This document shows positions 9,871 to 19,176 of a stretch of DNA of 64,000 bases, piece by piece. This DNA is from Paulinella micropora (lineage: Eukaryota > Cercozoa > Imbricatea > Euglyphida > Paulinellidae). Position 1 is the stretch's first letter, and every line of letters starts with the position of its first letter. The position numbers and the translations under genes are program-made. The stretch lies in NCBI GenBank assembly GCA_019918135.1, contig WBZZ01002490.1:62001-126000 (forward strand), in the 5' to 3' direction. The notes beneath the pieces were generated by a model. That model was given only the letters and a program-made list of their open reading frames with translations. It was not told the DNA's origin and searched no databases.

Positions 9871-10074
9871 CAAAGCATCACACTTGACACTTGCAACGGC
9901 ACCCTCAGGCTGCCACAGCATCCGGCCCACTACCCCGACGGCGTCCTGTCCGTGCCATAGCTCGACCACCGTGCGCAAGGTCCGCGGGAATATGAAAAGA
10001 GGTGGGGGAGGGGCGCGCTAAAAATGTAAAAGGAATTAATAAAAAGAAATCCTTGACAAAGTTTTAATCTTCGG
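9871..10074 (+). repeat. A-type end, R5 gene scrap and partial E-type element
   Basis: GCTGAATTAAAACTCGACAA at about 9855-9880 is followed at 9890-9925 by a short scrap, CAACGGCACCCTCAGGCTGC, also found at 52370 and 54645. A partial E-type piece (about 9940-10000) follows, with GTCCGTGCCATAGCTCGACC and GAATATGAAAAGAGG. Confidence 0.6.
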
Positions 10075-10320
10075 TGCGGGCCGAGGGCAGCCCAAGTAGT
10101 TACGAGGTTGAAGCTCTGCGTTCCAAAGTCACGCGACAGCAGCACTGTCCGGAAAGTGGCAAAGAGCTGGCACAGAAAAGTATCGGTCAAGCCTTTGACT
10201 TCTTGCGGCCCGGGGTTCTAGTAGCCGCGCAGCAATACCGAAACTTTCCTAAATGCAATCCAAGCTGCTATCGACGCCTGCAACCACCAAGATTTCAAGC
10301 CGGCGTTTGAAACTACATTT
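10075..10320 (+). pseudogene. Relic 1 of the 804-residue gene (21764-24178)
   Basis: The sequence matches two separated stretches of the parent's 3' half, around 23330-23385 and 23877-24055, placed side by side. Shared text includes GTTGAAGCTCTGCGTTC and CTATCGACGCCTGCAACCAC. The copy at 55296-55545 has the same arrangement, so the two relics descend from one rearranged ancestor that was later duplicated within the repeat mosaic. Several breaks relative to the parent; not expected to be functional. Confidence 0.85.
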
Positions 10321-10675
10321 TTTACACCGGCGAAGCGCGCCCTTCCGCATATCCTTGCTGAGGGGAGAGGCAGGGAAGGAGGAGCAGGGGCGCGCTTCGC
10401 CGGTGTAATTTACGCTGAATTAAAGCTCGACAAGGCATTATCGCTAAAGCACGAGTACGACAGACAGACAGCGCGCTTTCTTTCCTTTCCCAGAGATGGT
10501 CTTTTTTCTGTCTCAGAGAGTGCGCCGCCTCATTGCTGCTCGTCGTATGACTTAAACGGAGTTTGTGGTCGAGACACGACCGGGGGAGGGGGGCGCCCCC
10601 CCCCCTTTTTTCCTCTTCCCTCTCCTTGAGCCCCCTGAGCCCGGGGGGCTCAAAGAACAGGGGGCTCAAGGAGCA
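10321..10675. repeat. A-type end, K gene relic, G/C palindrome and GC hairpin
   Basis: An A-type end at 10405-10440 runs into the K relic (about 10440-10590; better preserved at 49655-49825). Then come a G-run/CGCC/C-run palindrome (10582-10603) and a GC hairpin (10626-10655) reading TTGAGCCCCCTGAGCCCGG. The same order recurs at 49630-49890, and the K part is inverted at 18832-18972. Confidence 0.7.
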
Positions 10676-12025
10676 GAGAAAGCTTTTTAATTTGAGTTTA
10701 ACCTGTAGACTTGAGCCTGTGCACGTACCAGCAAGCCCCTATGTAGACTTTCGAGTAAGTTTCCCAAACCTTTGCGCGTAAATTCAGTGCCATATTATTC
10801 AGTGGCAAACTTAAAGATCTTGTCGAGCTTTTAATTCAGCGTAAATTCTCTTTTTTTTGTACTCTCCAGCGGGGCGCGATATGGTCAAATTTTGGACGTG
10901 ATACGGTCCAGCCGGGCAGTACGTCTGAGACTTCCCGGGGAAACAGCCGTAAGCGTCAATTTGGCGCCAAAATCTACTTGCGCAAAAAGAAAATCCCCCA
11001 CAGACGCTCGGCTGGGCCGCCGTGAGGAAGACCTGTTGTAGCCCTCCCTCTCACTCTCGTCGCTCCTCTCACTCTCATCGCCCCTCTCACTTTCGTCGCC
11101 CCTCTCACTTTCATCGCCCCTCTCACCTTCGTCGCCCCTCTCACCTTCGTCGCCCCTCTCACCTTCGTCGCCCCTCTCACCTTCGTCGCCCCTCTCACCT
11201 TCGTCGCCCCGCTCCCCTTTGCTCTGCACCTCCCTGCCTCTAGGGAAGGTGAGAGTGCCGAAAAACATTTTTGTGTGAGTAAAAGGCCCGCGGGTTTCTC
11301 CCCCACGGGAAAGCGTCCGATTTTTCTGCTAGCCGCCGGAACGACCCCTGCTAAATTTGGCGCCAAATTGTGCCGTCCAGAGGTAGGGTGCGTGATACGG
11401 TCCGGCCGGGCAGCACGTCTTAGCTTTCCCGGGGAAACAGCCGTAAGCGCCAATTTGGCGCCAAAACCTACTTGCGCAAAAAGAAAATCCCACACAAACG
11501 CTCGGCTGGGCCGCCGTGAGGAAGACCTGTTGTAGCCCTCCCTCTCACTCTCGTCGCCCCTCTCACTCTCATCGCCCCTCTCACTTTCGTCGCCCCTCTC
11601 ACCTTCGTCGCCCCTCTCACCTTTGTCGCCCCTCTCAACTTTGTCGCCCCGCTCCCCTTTGCTCTGCACCTCCCTGCCTCTAGGGAAGGTGAGAGGGCCG
11701 AAAAACATTTTCGTGTGAGTAAAAGGCCCGCGGGTTTCTCCCCCACGGGAAAGCGTCCGATTTCTCTGCTAGCCGCCGGAACGACCACTGCTAAATTTGG
11801 CGCCAAATTGTGCCGTCCGGAGGTAGGGTGCGTCCGGCAGGGTCCAGCCGGGCAGTACGTCTGAGCCTTCCCGGGGAAGCAGCCGTAAGCGCCAATTTGG
11901 CGACAAAATCTACTTGCGCAACAAGAAAATCCCACACAGACGCTCGGCTGGGCCGCCGTGAGGAAGACCTGTTGTAGCCCTTCCCTCTCACTTTCGTCGC
12001 CCCTCTCACCTTTGTCCTCTGCTTA
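10676..12025. repeat. J segment plus composite minisatellite block 2
   Basis: This is homologous to 7132-8460 and 50125-51225. The J segment (10676-10815, with ACCTGTAGACTTGAGCC and GACTTTCGAGTAAGTTT) is followed by three large units near 10955, 11445 and 11890 carrying 18-bp arrays at 11042-11220, 11540-11655 and a short one at 11985-12020. The minus-strand leader MFF-G-P/T-LTFPRGREVQSKGE is conserved in two of the units. Confidence 0.85.
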
Positions 12026-12938
12026 TTCCTCCCCCCCTCCCCCCATCCCTCCTCAGAGCGCGTGCAAACGCGTTCCAAAAAAAATTGTTGCGTTCCACTT
12101 TTCATATTCCCGCAGATATTTCCGCAGATCTTGCGCACCGTGCTTCGAGCACGACCCTGCGGCGGATGGATGGCGCGGTGGTCATTGTGCTAGGGGAGCA
12201 AGGGGCCTCACAACCCCGACGGCGTCCTGTCCGTGCCATGACTCGGCCACCTTGCGCAAGGTCAGAAAATATGAAAAATATGAAAAGAGGAAAAAAAATG
12301 TTTTGTCTGACAACCAAAGAAACAGACGAGCAAAGGGAGGGGGCGGAGAAGGGCAAGGGGGGAGAGCAGCAGCCCCCCCCCTACTTGTCGCACCTGCCGC
12401 AGCACCGTTAACGCAAGAGAGGGGGAGGGAGACGCATCCTTCTCTGTCCGTATACTAGTTAGCTACTTGGCTAGCCCCGGAGCCGGTAGGTTGGAACTAG
12501 AAGAGGGAGAGGCAAGAGGCAGGGAAGGGAAAAGCACGATCTGTGCTTGCCCATCATCTGAGAACGGAGAGCGGGAGAGGGAAGGGGGAGCGGAGAGGGG
12601 TGGAGCGCCAAGAATTTGTAAATTACGCTGAATTAAAGTTCGACGGTCTTGCACTTAACGTTGAGAACTAAGAAAGGGAGAGGTAAGGGGGGGAGCGCCC
12701 AGTGGAGGCGTTTCATGTATTTATTTTTTTTGTAGCTTCTGCGCCCTTCCCCTCCCCCTTTTCCTGCTCCTTGAGCCCCCTGGGCTCAGGGGAGAGAGAA
12801 AGGGCAGCACGCGGCACATCCCCCGCGAAAGCAAATGTACTCGTAATTTTAATAAAAGTTTGGACAAAGCCGTGGTAAGAATCCACAGAATGGACAATCG
12901 AGCCCCACTAGAGGAATGAGGAGGGCCACTAGTTTGTT
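12026..12938. repeat. Repeat mosaic, part 2 (E-type, A-type and G-type elements)
   Basis: An E-type element lies at 12060-12330 with the core GGTCATTGTGC. Purine-rich tracts, an A-type end (12625-12665) and a G-type element follow (about 12700-12795: AGGCGTTTCATGTATTTATT, TGTAGCTTCTGCGC, then a GAGCCCCCTGGGCTC hairpin). I see no gene. Confidence 0.65.
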
Positions 12939-13421
12939 TTACACGGCCGCCCGCAGGTGATTCTCTGCCTCGGGCAACACATAACAAAAACGGAAGCGGT
13001 CCCTGTAGCAGAGCCCCTGGACGACCAAAACGCAACAAAAGCCTAAGCCGCCAGAGCGCAGCCAGGCCGGCCAGTTCGCCGGCGCCAGGTAAAAGATAGT
13101 GCCTAGGAGCAAGTACAAGGGCCAATGATGCAGATGGCACCAAAAAAAGCCCGTCTCGTCGCCGGCTTTAGCCGCGCCCGGCCGCGCAAACAGCCAGGCG
13201 CTACCCGCGGCGCGCCGCCTGGCTGCCTTGCACAGCCGGACGCGCAGACTGCACGGTTTATAGCGTTTGCGGTCCAGCCCCGGCAGCAGCACAAAAAAGA
13301 GCAACCACCAGCACACGGCAGCATAGACGCCAACACAGAAGGCCAGCGTCTGGAACGAGGCCGGCCACACCTCGTCCGTGACCGGGGCGAGCGAGGGGGG
13401 GAGAGGGCAGGGTAGTCTCAT
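12939..13421 (-). CDS. Small multi-pass membrane protein (160 residues)
   Basis: ATG at 13419-13421, stop TAA at 12939. Three hydrophobic segments are visible: residues about 24-48 (FCVGVYAAVCWWLLFFVLL), about 90-115 (FFWCHLHHWPLYLLLGTIFY) and about 122-140 (GLGFCCVLVVQGL). The loop between the first two is strongly basic (RKRYKP...RVRLCKAARRRAAG), which would place it in the cytosol or lumen opposite the His pair. The HLHHW motif in segment 2 and the QGLCYRDRF motif after segment 3 could be metal or ligand contacts; I do not recognise the family. The start codon, clean frame and membrane pattern support a real gene in an otherwise repetitive area. Confidence 0.65.
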   Translation of the reverse strand: MRLPCPLPPSLAPVTDEVWPASFQTLAFCVGVYAAVCWWLLFFVLLPGLDRKRYKPCSLRVRLCKAARRRAAGSAWLFARPGAAKAGDETGFFWCHLHHWPLYLLLGTIFYLAPANWPAWLRSGGLGFCCVLVVQGLCYRDRFRFCYVLPEAENHLRAAV

Positions 13422-13584
13422 GTTTGCTTGTAACAGACAGCAAGAGAAAGAGGGGAAGTGCCAGCCAATAAAAAATCTTTTCTTTTATTTTTTCTTCTTT
13501 ATTTTGTTGCTCGTGTTTCAGCCATAGAACCATTGCACCCGCAGTTCGCGGACAGAGGCGACGGCCGCCAGCAGGCCGACGAAA

Positions 13585-13612
13585 GGTGGCGGGGGGGGGG
13601 CGCCCCCCCCCG
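13585..13612. repeat. G-run/C-run palindrome
   Basis: A run of G, then CGC, then a run of C, forming a near-perfect GC palindrome. The same arrangement recurs at about 7045, 10585, 18065, 18800, 34000, 35265, 42350, 44200, 46830, 59765 and 60570. Confidence 0.7.
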
Positions 13613-13699
13613 GTTCTTCTCGTCCTCTCCCGAAGAAGAACGAGCAAGAAGAAGTTTTTTGTGTAGCCAGCCACATAATTGCTTTTGGTTTGTTTTTCT

Positions 13700-14397
13700 A
13701 TGGGTCGCTTCAAGACTTTGGCTTTGAGTCGGACGGGAGGCACAGCGCCCAGAAAGCATCTTGCCCTCCAAGTAGCCAAGCGCAAGCCACGCCAAGGTCC
13801 GCCACACAACTCCCCCCCCCCCCCCCTACCCTCCCCCGCCAAGCTGGGCCAAAAAGAACACGCGAACACACGCGCGCACGTTGATTGGTTGGGCCTGCAG
13901 GCCGGACCAAGCCTTCGGTAGCGGCTGAGGTATCACGGCCCTGGGATGCGGAGAGTCTGCAGGCCCTAGACGAAGAGCGTGAAGAGATCCGGAGGGCGTT
14001 CCACCAGGCCGTCCAGGCTGATGACCGCACCCTAGGGGAAAAGTACGCGGTCCTGCTACAGGAGAAGCACCTCAGCATCTGCACTCGGCTACAGCAGTTT
14101 GTAGAAAGCCACCACTGCGCAGAGCAGGCGCGCCTTTATGCGGAGGAAGCCTTCGAGGAGTTAGGGGGTGATTGTCTCATCAGGGAGGCCTACATGGCGT
14201 TTCAGTGCTTGCATGGCGAAAGTGCACTGGACCTCGCCGGGTACATCGACAGCAACGCCTGGGGTTTGCTGCTGGACGCGCTGGGGCTGGCCAGGGCCAA
14301 ATATGTCAAGATGTTGCAACGTCTGGAACAGAGCGGGGCGGCGCCCCCCAGCACCCCCACCAGCCCTCTCTCTCTCTTGTGTGCGCTCTCTTGTTGA
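13700..14397 (+). CDS. Protein with a histone H3-like N-terminal tail (probably spliced)
   Basis: From the ATG at 13700 the product starts MGRFKTLALSRTGGTAPRKH. It aligns with the histone H3 tail without gaps from the Met: R2, K4, A7, T11, G12, G13, A15, P16, R17, K18, L20, A21 and A25 are kept, whereas K9, K14, K23 and K27 are replaced by Ser, Thr, Gln and Arg. Unspliced, this reading ends at 13921. A GT-AG interval (13797-13900, AAG/GTCC ... CCTGCAG/G, containing the C-run) would join it in phase to the helical reading up to 14397, which has no ATG of its own, giving 197 residues. The helical part (REEIRRAFHQ, EKYAVLLQEKHLS, AKYVKMLQRLEQ) is not clearly a histone fold. An AATAAA follows the stop by 12 bases. 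Confidence 0.6.
13797..13900 (+). other. Candidate 104-base GT-AG intron
   Basis: The 5' site AAG/GTCCGC is weak but the 3' site CCTGCAG/G is good, and the phase on both sides matches. The interval contains a run of about 14 C and the only in-frame stop just upstream of the downstream reading (TGA at 13882). RNA data would settle whether it is removed. Confidence 0.4.
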
Positions 14398-14409
14398 GTT
14401 TTGGTGGAG

Positions 14410-14415
14410 AATAAA
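14410..14415 (+). terminator. AATAAA polyadenylation signal
   Basis: AATAAA twelve bases after the stop codon of the H3-tail gene, followed by an A/T-rich stretch. Confidence 0.5.
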
Positions 14416-14699
14416 AAAAAAGATGTTGATTTTCTTGGTAGCTATATTTTTTTTCCGGTAAACAACTTGGCAGTATTTTGGGCATGCGCCCATCTAAGCG
14501 CCCACCGGGGGGTCCCCGAGCTTGTTACCGATATAAGCTAGTTTTTGCTTAGTAAGTATTTAGCATAGTGTGGGGTCACACTAGCAAAGACCAAAGAGAG
14601 AGAGAGAGAAGAGGGGGGGGGGGGGAGGGGAGGAGATGTTCTCTCTGTCTTTTTCCCCTGTTTCTTTCTTTTTCTCTCTAGGAGAAGCAAAAGTCTTTC

Positions 14700-15350
14700 A
14701 TGCAAAAGTGTGGCTTGCGCACTTTTGCGCTGTCCACGCCGGCGGGGCACGTACGCGCCGGCGGCAAAATCTGCCGCGTGAGCTACCTGTGGCCACAGAC
14801 CAACAATCAGTCGGACCAGCGAGTCGTCGACTTTTATCAACGCTACTACCAAAGCCCCAAGGGGCTGCACGACTCCTGCTTAGTGTTGTACCCCGCCAGC
14901 CGCCAGCTGTGGCGGCGACGTCTCGTGCGCGAGCTCCTGAATCGCCCAGGGGGGCACCTCGTGCTGTATAACATGAGTGCAGAACCGCTATCAGCAGCTG
15001 TTTGGTTAAGTTGGTTAGCAGAAGCTGGAGTCCCGGCTGCTAAACTGTCTTCCTTCTGCCGTACTTTGGAAATGGTAAACGGGCCTACCCACACTTATTG
15101 GGACCTAAGCGGGCCTGTCGAGAGGCTTCCGGCGGCTGCATCGCATACCACCAATGCAGGGACCGATCAGGCTCAGCAAAACAATGCTAACATTACCAAT
15201 GCTGACATTACTCAGCCTGCGCAAGCCAATACTAACGTTGCTCAGCCTCCGCAAGCCAATGCAGAACCCAATGCAGACGAAGATGATCAACTTCCTGCTA
15301 ACTCCCCACCTCTCGTACGCCAAAATGCTCTTTATCGTCCTCAATTGTAA
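14700..15350 (+). CDS. Unknown protein with Asn/Ala/Gln-rich repeated tail (216 residues)
   Basis: ATG at 14700, eighteen bases after a T/C-rich tract ending in TCTCTCTAG. The first 150 residues look globular (GGKICRVSYLWPQTNNQSD, SCLVLYPASRQLWRRRLVRE, GHLVLYNMSAEPLSAAVWLS). Residues about 155-200 are a low-complexity tail made of short repeats (ANITNADITQPAQANTNVAQ and similar). I recognise no family. The tail repeats are imperfect at the DNA level (AGCCAATGCAGAACCCAATG and relatives), a sign of local slippage. The gene follows the H3-tail gene on the same strand after a run of G and AG repeats. A real but unassigned gene is the best reading. Confidence 0.65.
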   Translation: MQKCGLRTFALSTPAGHVRAGGKICRVSYLWPQTNNQSDQRVVDFYQRYYQSPKGLHDSCLVLYPASRQLWRRRLVRELLNRPGGHLVLYNMSAEPLSAAVWLSWLAEAGVPAAKLSSFCRTLEMVNGPTHTYWDLSGPVERLPAAASHTTNAGTDQAQQNNANITNADITQPAQANTNVAQPPQANAEPNADEDDQLPANSPPLVRQNALYRPQL

Positions 15351-15571
15351 GAAGCAAGTTTTTATTAAAGAATGTTTTGGTACTTTTGTCCGAACTTGCT
15401 TCCCGAAGAAGTCCCACACAATGTAGAACTAAGAACTATTCTCGATCGAGCCTCTTTCCTCTCTGTTGCCCCTGGTGTAAGAGCGTCGAGCCATGGTGTG
15501 CCAATATACTTTGTTGGCCAGTGCCGCTAGCGTGAGGATAAGTCGCCGTATTTGACCCCGCTTGCCACGTA

Positions 15572-15817
15572 ATGGAAGATTTGCTCAGCATGCTCTTGAG
15601 AGCAAGACAGAAAGATAGCAATGCAGTCAACAATGCAGTACACTCCGTGGAATTGGCGCGCGTCCTTGAATTGTGCGGGGCCCAAGCCCAACACCAACGG
15701 GTTCAGCCGGAAATCAGCACCATCGTCAAGCTTGGCGGCCAGGATTTGGCGAACACTCTGCTTTTTTCTCTTTCTTTTGTGCCCCCGAAATTTGTCATCA
15801 AATTTCTAGGTGTGTGA
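15572..15817 (+). CDS. Small hypothetical protein (81 residues)
   Basis: ATG at 15572. Residues 1-58 look like ordinary helical protein (MEDLLSMLLRARQKDSNAVN, SVELARVLELC, STIVKLGGQDLANTLLF). The last twenty residues enter A/T-rich repeat sequence just before the hairpin at 15815. It may be a short gene or the head of a longer gene cut off by the repeat. No family recognised. Confidence 0.4.
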   Translation: MEDLLSMLLRARQKDSNAVNNAVHSVELARVLELCGAQAQHQRVQPEISTIVKLGGQDLANTLLFSLSFVPPKFVIKFLGV

Positions 15818-15880
15818 TATGGCTGAAAAACCGATCTTTACCGAAAAACTCGGAGGCATTACCTTTTTTCGACCGTATCA
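15815..15880. repeat. TGATATGG/CCRTATCA hairpin (divergent copy)
   Basis: The arms TGATATGGCTGAAAAA and TTTTTTCGACCGTATCA enclose a variable centre. It is one of about a dozen such palindromes in the window. Confidence 0.7.
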
Positions 15881-16614
15881 CATTTGCACTTTCAAGACAG
15901 CAGGGAAGGTCAGGGAGGAAGTACGCGTGGCCGCGCCGCCCGGGTCAAGGGGGAAGATAGTCGGAACACTCCGCACCATTTTTTTGCGGTGTCAGGATTC
16001 CTCTTTTTGCACATAGGTTTGTAAAGAGCGTGATATGGCTAATAAAGGCAAAAGCCAACCAATTTTCTTTTCACGGGCCGCCCGCGCAGGTTGGCGTGTT
16101 TTCTAGCCCCCCAAAAAAGTCTCAAAACAAGAACAACACACAGTCTCGGTTTCTTTTTTTTTCTTCTCCCCTCGCAGGCGTCGCATTGTGAGCGCACGGT
16201 CGCATTGCAAAAAGAAGACTATCTTGTAAACAAAGGTGAGCCAAGGCAGAGGTCCCTCACATTAATGCGCCCCGAACAAAAGTTGCAGGATTTGGTGGCA
16301 AGTTTGTTAGGAACCTCTGTCTTGGCTGCAGGATTTGGTGGTAGATGGTTGCCAAGTCTAAGACTGTCGAAGTTTTATTCAGCGCGCCCTGTCTAGAGCT
16401 CAGCCCGGGATTTCGTCAGCAGTCGCTCCCCAACGGACAAGAAAAGAGAAAGAAAAAAAAGGCTGGTACAGCCGGTGTGTGTAGGGGGGCATCCCCCCCC
16501 CCTTCCGACCTCCCCGTCCTCCTCTTCTCTCCCGGTTCTTTTTTTTGGCTTTGTCTGTGCCCGTTCGCGCGCCCGTTCTTTTTTTTGTGCATTGATAGCA
16601 AGTGCAAGATAAGC
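15881..16614. other. Spacer with module H copy and T/C-rich tracts
   Basis: Module H (about 15960-16070, TTTTTGCACATAGGTTTGTA and GTGATATGGCTAATAAAGGC) is followed by a strong splice-acceptor-like tract at about 16155-16179 (polypyrimidine then CGCAGGCG) with no gene attached. A direct repeat of TTGGTGG/GGATTTGGTGG type occurs near 16290 and 16330, with a G-run/C-run near 16483. The last 100 bases before the next gene are T/C-rich. Confidence 0.5.
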
Positions 16615-17754
16615 ATGGCACAGAGGCAGCACCACGAAAACGACGAGAGCAAGATAAGAGCGGGGCTACCGTCCCCCGTCGCAATCCTCTGGGGCCTGGA
16701 CGCGGGTCTGGCGCAGACAGCAGCCGACGAAGCGCGCGCGCCCCCCCGCGCCGGGCACGGCGTGCCCGGCTTTGCCCTAGCCAACGCACAGCGGCGACGC
16801 GAGTTGTTGGCTACACTTTACCGTCCACTGCCTCTGCTAGAGGAAACGCGGCAGGACTTGCTCACACAAGCCCGTGCGCGGGAGCCCGGGGGGCGGCACG
16901 ACCTGTGGCAACTCTGGTGCCTGTTTAGTAACAACCTGCACGGGACTCGCAGCTTGTGCAAAAAGCGAAAGGGTATATACCACTGGCGCCAAGATGCGGT
17001 AAATGCGCTAGTGCGTCTTTTGTGCCGGCTAGACGTACCGGCCAACAGCTACGCACAGCATAAAAGCCAAGCGGCCCAGTGGGAGTTTCTGCGGCGTGCG
17101 TACCTGGGAGCGAACCCAGCGAACCTGCCGCGTGCACGCGCAACACTCGACGAGGGCTTCCAGGAGGCGGCGACCATGTGTTACCAAAAACTGGTGGCGC
17201 GCCACTCCGCCCGGGTCGCCGATGCCCTGCGTCTTTTGTACGCGCGGCGAGGTGATTTGTTATGGGCTCGGGTGCAATCCCAGCAGTGCTCGCAGCTACT
17301 GCGTGTTCCTTTGTTCCTGGACGCGCTCATCCTGGAACGACAGCAGGTGCGCCTACATTTACGACTCTACTGGCACAAGTACGCGGAGCAAGTCCTGCCT
17401 TGGTGGCGGCAGGGGGAGGCTGGTTGGGACGTGGCAGTGCGTTCTACTGACGCGCGCGATGACCGTGCGCTGGAGGCTCTGGCCGAACGGCACGCACACC
17501 TGCAGCTCGGCGCCAAACCTTACGCGTACTTAAGCTGTGTGTTGGAGCGCCGGGGTTACGCGCTGAGGGGTGTGTGTTCGGAGCCGCACATGGGCCCGGG
17601 GGACTATCAGATTCTTTGGTTAGACCTCAACGACGGTTACACGCGCTGGTTCAGCCAGGAGCTCGCGCCCTGGGCCGAGTCGCACCTAGGGTGGCCGACC
17701 TGTGTGTCGGACTTGATTGGTCAATATTGGGGCCCTGCTGGCATGGGGTGTTGA
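16615..17754 (+). CDS. Unknown protein (379 residues)
   Basis: I place the start at the ATG at 16615 (MAQRQHHENDESKIRAG). The frame is open upstream but that part is low-complexity leader. The product is rich in Leu, Arg and Ala and looks mostly helical (ALANAQRRRELLATLYR, WQLWCLFSNNLHGTRSLCKK, LRLLYARRGDLLWARVQSQQ). Near the C-terminus GDYQILWLDLNDGYTRWFS resembles a stretch of the 910-residue HNH protein (TKYFWLDLRDVLSRWWL), so the two may share a domain. No known family recognised, no signal peptide or membrane segment. An AATAAA follows at 17823. Confidence 0.75.
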   Translation: MAQRQHHENDESKIRAGLPSPVAILWGLDAGLAQTAADEARAPPRAGHGVPGFALANAQRRRELLATLYRPLPLLEETRQDLLTQARAREPGGRHDLWQLWCLFSNNLHGTRSLCKKRKGIYHWRQDAVNALVRLLCRLDVPANSYAQHKSQAAQWEFLRRAYLGANPANLPRARATLDEGFQEAATMCYQKLVARHSARVADALRLLYARRGDLLWARVQSQQCSQLLRVPLFLDALILERQQVRLHLRLYWHKYAEQVLPWWRQGEAGWDVAVRSTDARDDRALEALAERHAHLQLGAKPYAYLSCVLERRGYALRGVCSEPHMGPGDYQILWLDLNDGYTRWFSQELAPWAESHLGWPTCVSDLIGQYWGPAGMGC

Positions 17755-17822
17755 ACTTATTTACACGCCCCGTCGGAAGAAGCGAGCAAGGGGGAGGGCG
17801 GGCTGCAATATCTAGCTAAAAA

Positions 17823-17828
17823 AATAAA
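17823..17828 (+). terminator. AATAAA polyadenylation signal
   Basis: AATAAA about 70 bases after the stop of the 379-residue gene; it also overlaps the end of the minus-strand fragment beginning at 17836. Confidence 0.4.
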
Positions 17829-17835
17829 GCAAAGA

Positions 17836-18060
17836 TTAGGAGAGCCCTGTTACCTCGTACTGTACGACGATAAAAGTGCGGCTGATATGCCCAAAAACTA
17901 CCCGCTCCTTATGTCTTACCTGGCCGGGGCGGACGGTCAAGGGCTTATAAAGACACGGCAGGTCTTGGTACAGCTGTGGCTCGGCCACGGTGATGCACGC
18001 ATCGTCCCAGGGCGCGCCCACAAAGACGTCCCCCGCTTCCTCTTCTCTCTCCCGCTCCCT
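17836..18060 (-). pseudogene. ATG-less protein fragment (C-terminal end of an unknown gene)
   Basis: The minus strand reads a protein-like stretch: EEEAGDVFVGAPWDDACITV, then AEPQLYQDLPCLYKPLTVRP, then RHKERVVFGHISRTFIVVQY, ending at a stop at 17836. There is no ATG; upstream the frame passes into a run of C and the repeat at 18062. It looks like the tail of a gene whose head was replaced by repeat DNA. The GAP-W/Y-D start loosely recalls VGAPYDTSRD in the 316-residue protein. Confidence 0.45.
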
Positions 18061-19176
18061 GTTCTTGGACGGGGGGGGGGGGGGACGCCCCCCTCTATCC
18101 TTTAAATTTGTCGTGTGCCTCCTCTTCCCTGCCCCCGTCCCCTGAGCCCGGGGGGCTCAAATAGCAGGGGAAGAACTGAAAAAAAACTAAGGAGATGCCA
18201 CTGCGCCCATGCCGGGGCGCCCCCCCCTAGCCGGAGGGCCAGCGAATGGAAGAGGGAGGAGAGAGGGAGGGAAGAAGGAGTAGCGGGGAGAGGGCAGGGG
18301 CGCGCTGAAAAAGTACAAATTACGCTTAACTAAATTCCGACAGTCTTAGACTTGGCACCGGGGGCTAACAAATGGACGAGGGGAGGAGAGAGAGGGAAGG
18401 GAGAGGATTTTCATGGCCCCCCATCCATGCACCTGACTGAGAATGAGCAGCACACCCTTCCCTCCCTCGTGCGCCCCCCTGAGGAGAAGGAGCAGTGGGG
18501 CAAGGAAAGGCAGGAAGGAGAAGGGAGAGCGAAGGGGCGCGCGGGAGAGGAAAGGGGCAGAGGGGGGGGGGGACAAGCACGATCTGTCTTTGCCTCTTAT
18601 CTGAGAACGGGAGCGGGAGAGGGAGAAGGGCACGCCAAGAAAGTACAAAAAGAATACGCTGAATTAAATCTCGACGGTCTTACACTTGGGCACTGAGGAC
18701 CAGTAGCGGGAGGAGGAAGCAGAAATTGTCTTAGTCCCCCGTTCAGCCGGAGTCTCAACAAGGGAAAATGGGAAGGGGGAGGGAAGAAGAAAATAAAAGG
18801 GGGGGGGGCGCCCCCTCCGGGCCCCTGTCTCGACTAGAAACTCCGTTTAAGTCATACGACGAGTGACTTCTCCAATGAGGCGGCGCACTCTCTGAGCGAC
18901 AGAAAAAAGACCATCTCTGGGAAAGGAAAAAAAGCGCGCTGTCTGTCTGTCGTACTCGTGCTTTAGCGACCTCGCACTTTTTTATTGATTCAAAAAGTAA
19001 AACAAAATGCTTACTAAGCTTGACATTTACACTAGCCTTAGTCCCCCGTCTGAGTATTTGTCATATTTTACTTAGATAAAATTGAAGGAAAAATACGGAC
19101 ACAAAACCACCCCGCCCCCTTCCCCTGCTCTTTGAGCCCGAGGGAGTGAGGGGCGGCCCTGACACCCACTACTACC
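18061..19176. repeat. Repeat mosaic, part 3
   Basis: G/C-run palindrome (18062-18095), GC hairpin (18135-18160), A-type pieces (18318-18360, 18655-18700), the I segment with GCACACCCTTCC and CGTGCGCCC (about 18410-18500; copies at 20335-20450 and, inverted, 28110-28215), a CCGTTCAGCCGGAGTCTC motif (18740) and an inverted K relic (18832-18972). No gene seen apart from the relic. Confidence 0.65.
18832..18972 (-). pseudogene. K relic, inverted copy
   Basis: Inverted copy of the coding-like stretch at 49655-49825, sharing AGAAACTCCGTTTAAGTCAT and GAGGCGGCGCACTCTCTGAG. It has breaks and no start; it is one of three copies. Confidence 0.6.

Noticed and set aside
8274-12458. Pro/Ser/His-rich plus-strand frames across the minisatellites
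   Set aside because: They only translate the 18-bp repeat and adjoining repeat DNA and change with copy number.
13885-14397. A histone fold in the helical part of the H3-tail gene
   Set aside because: A short REEIRRAFHQ stretch recalls the H3 alpha-N region, but the rest lacks the spacing and residues of the histone fold on reading by eye.
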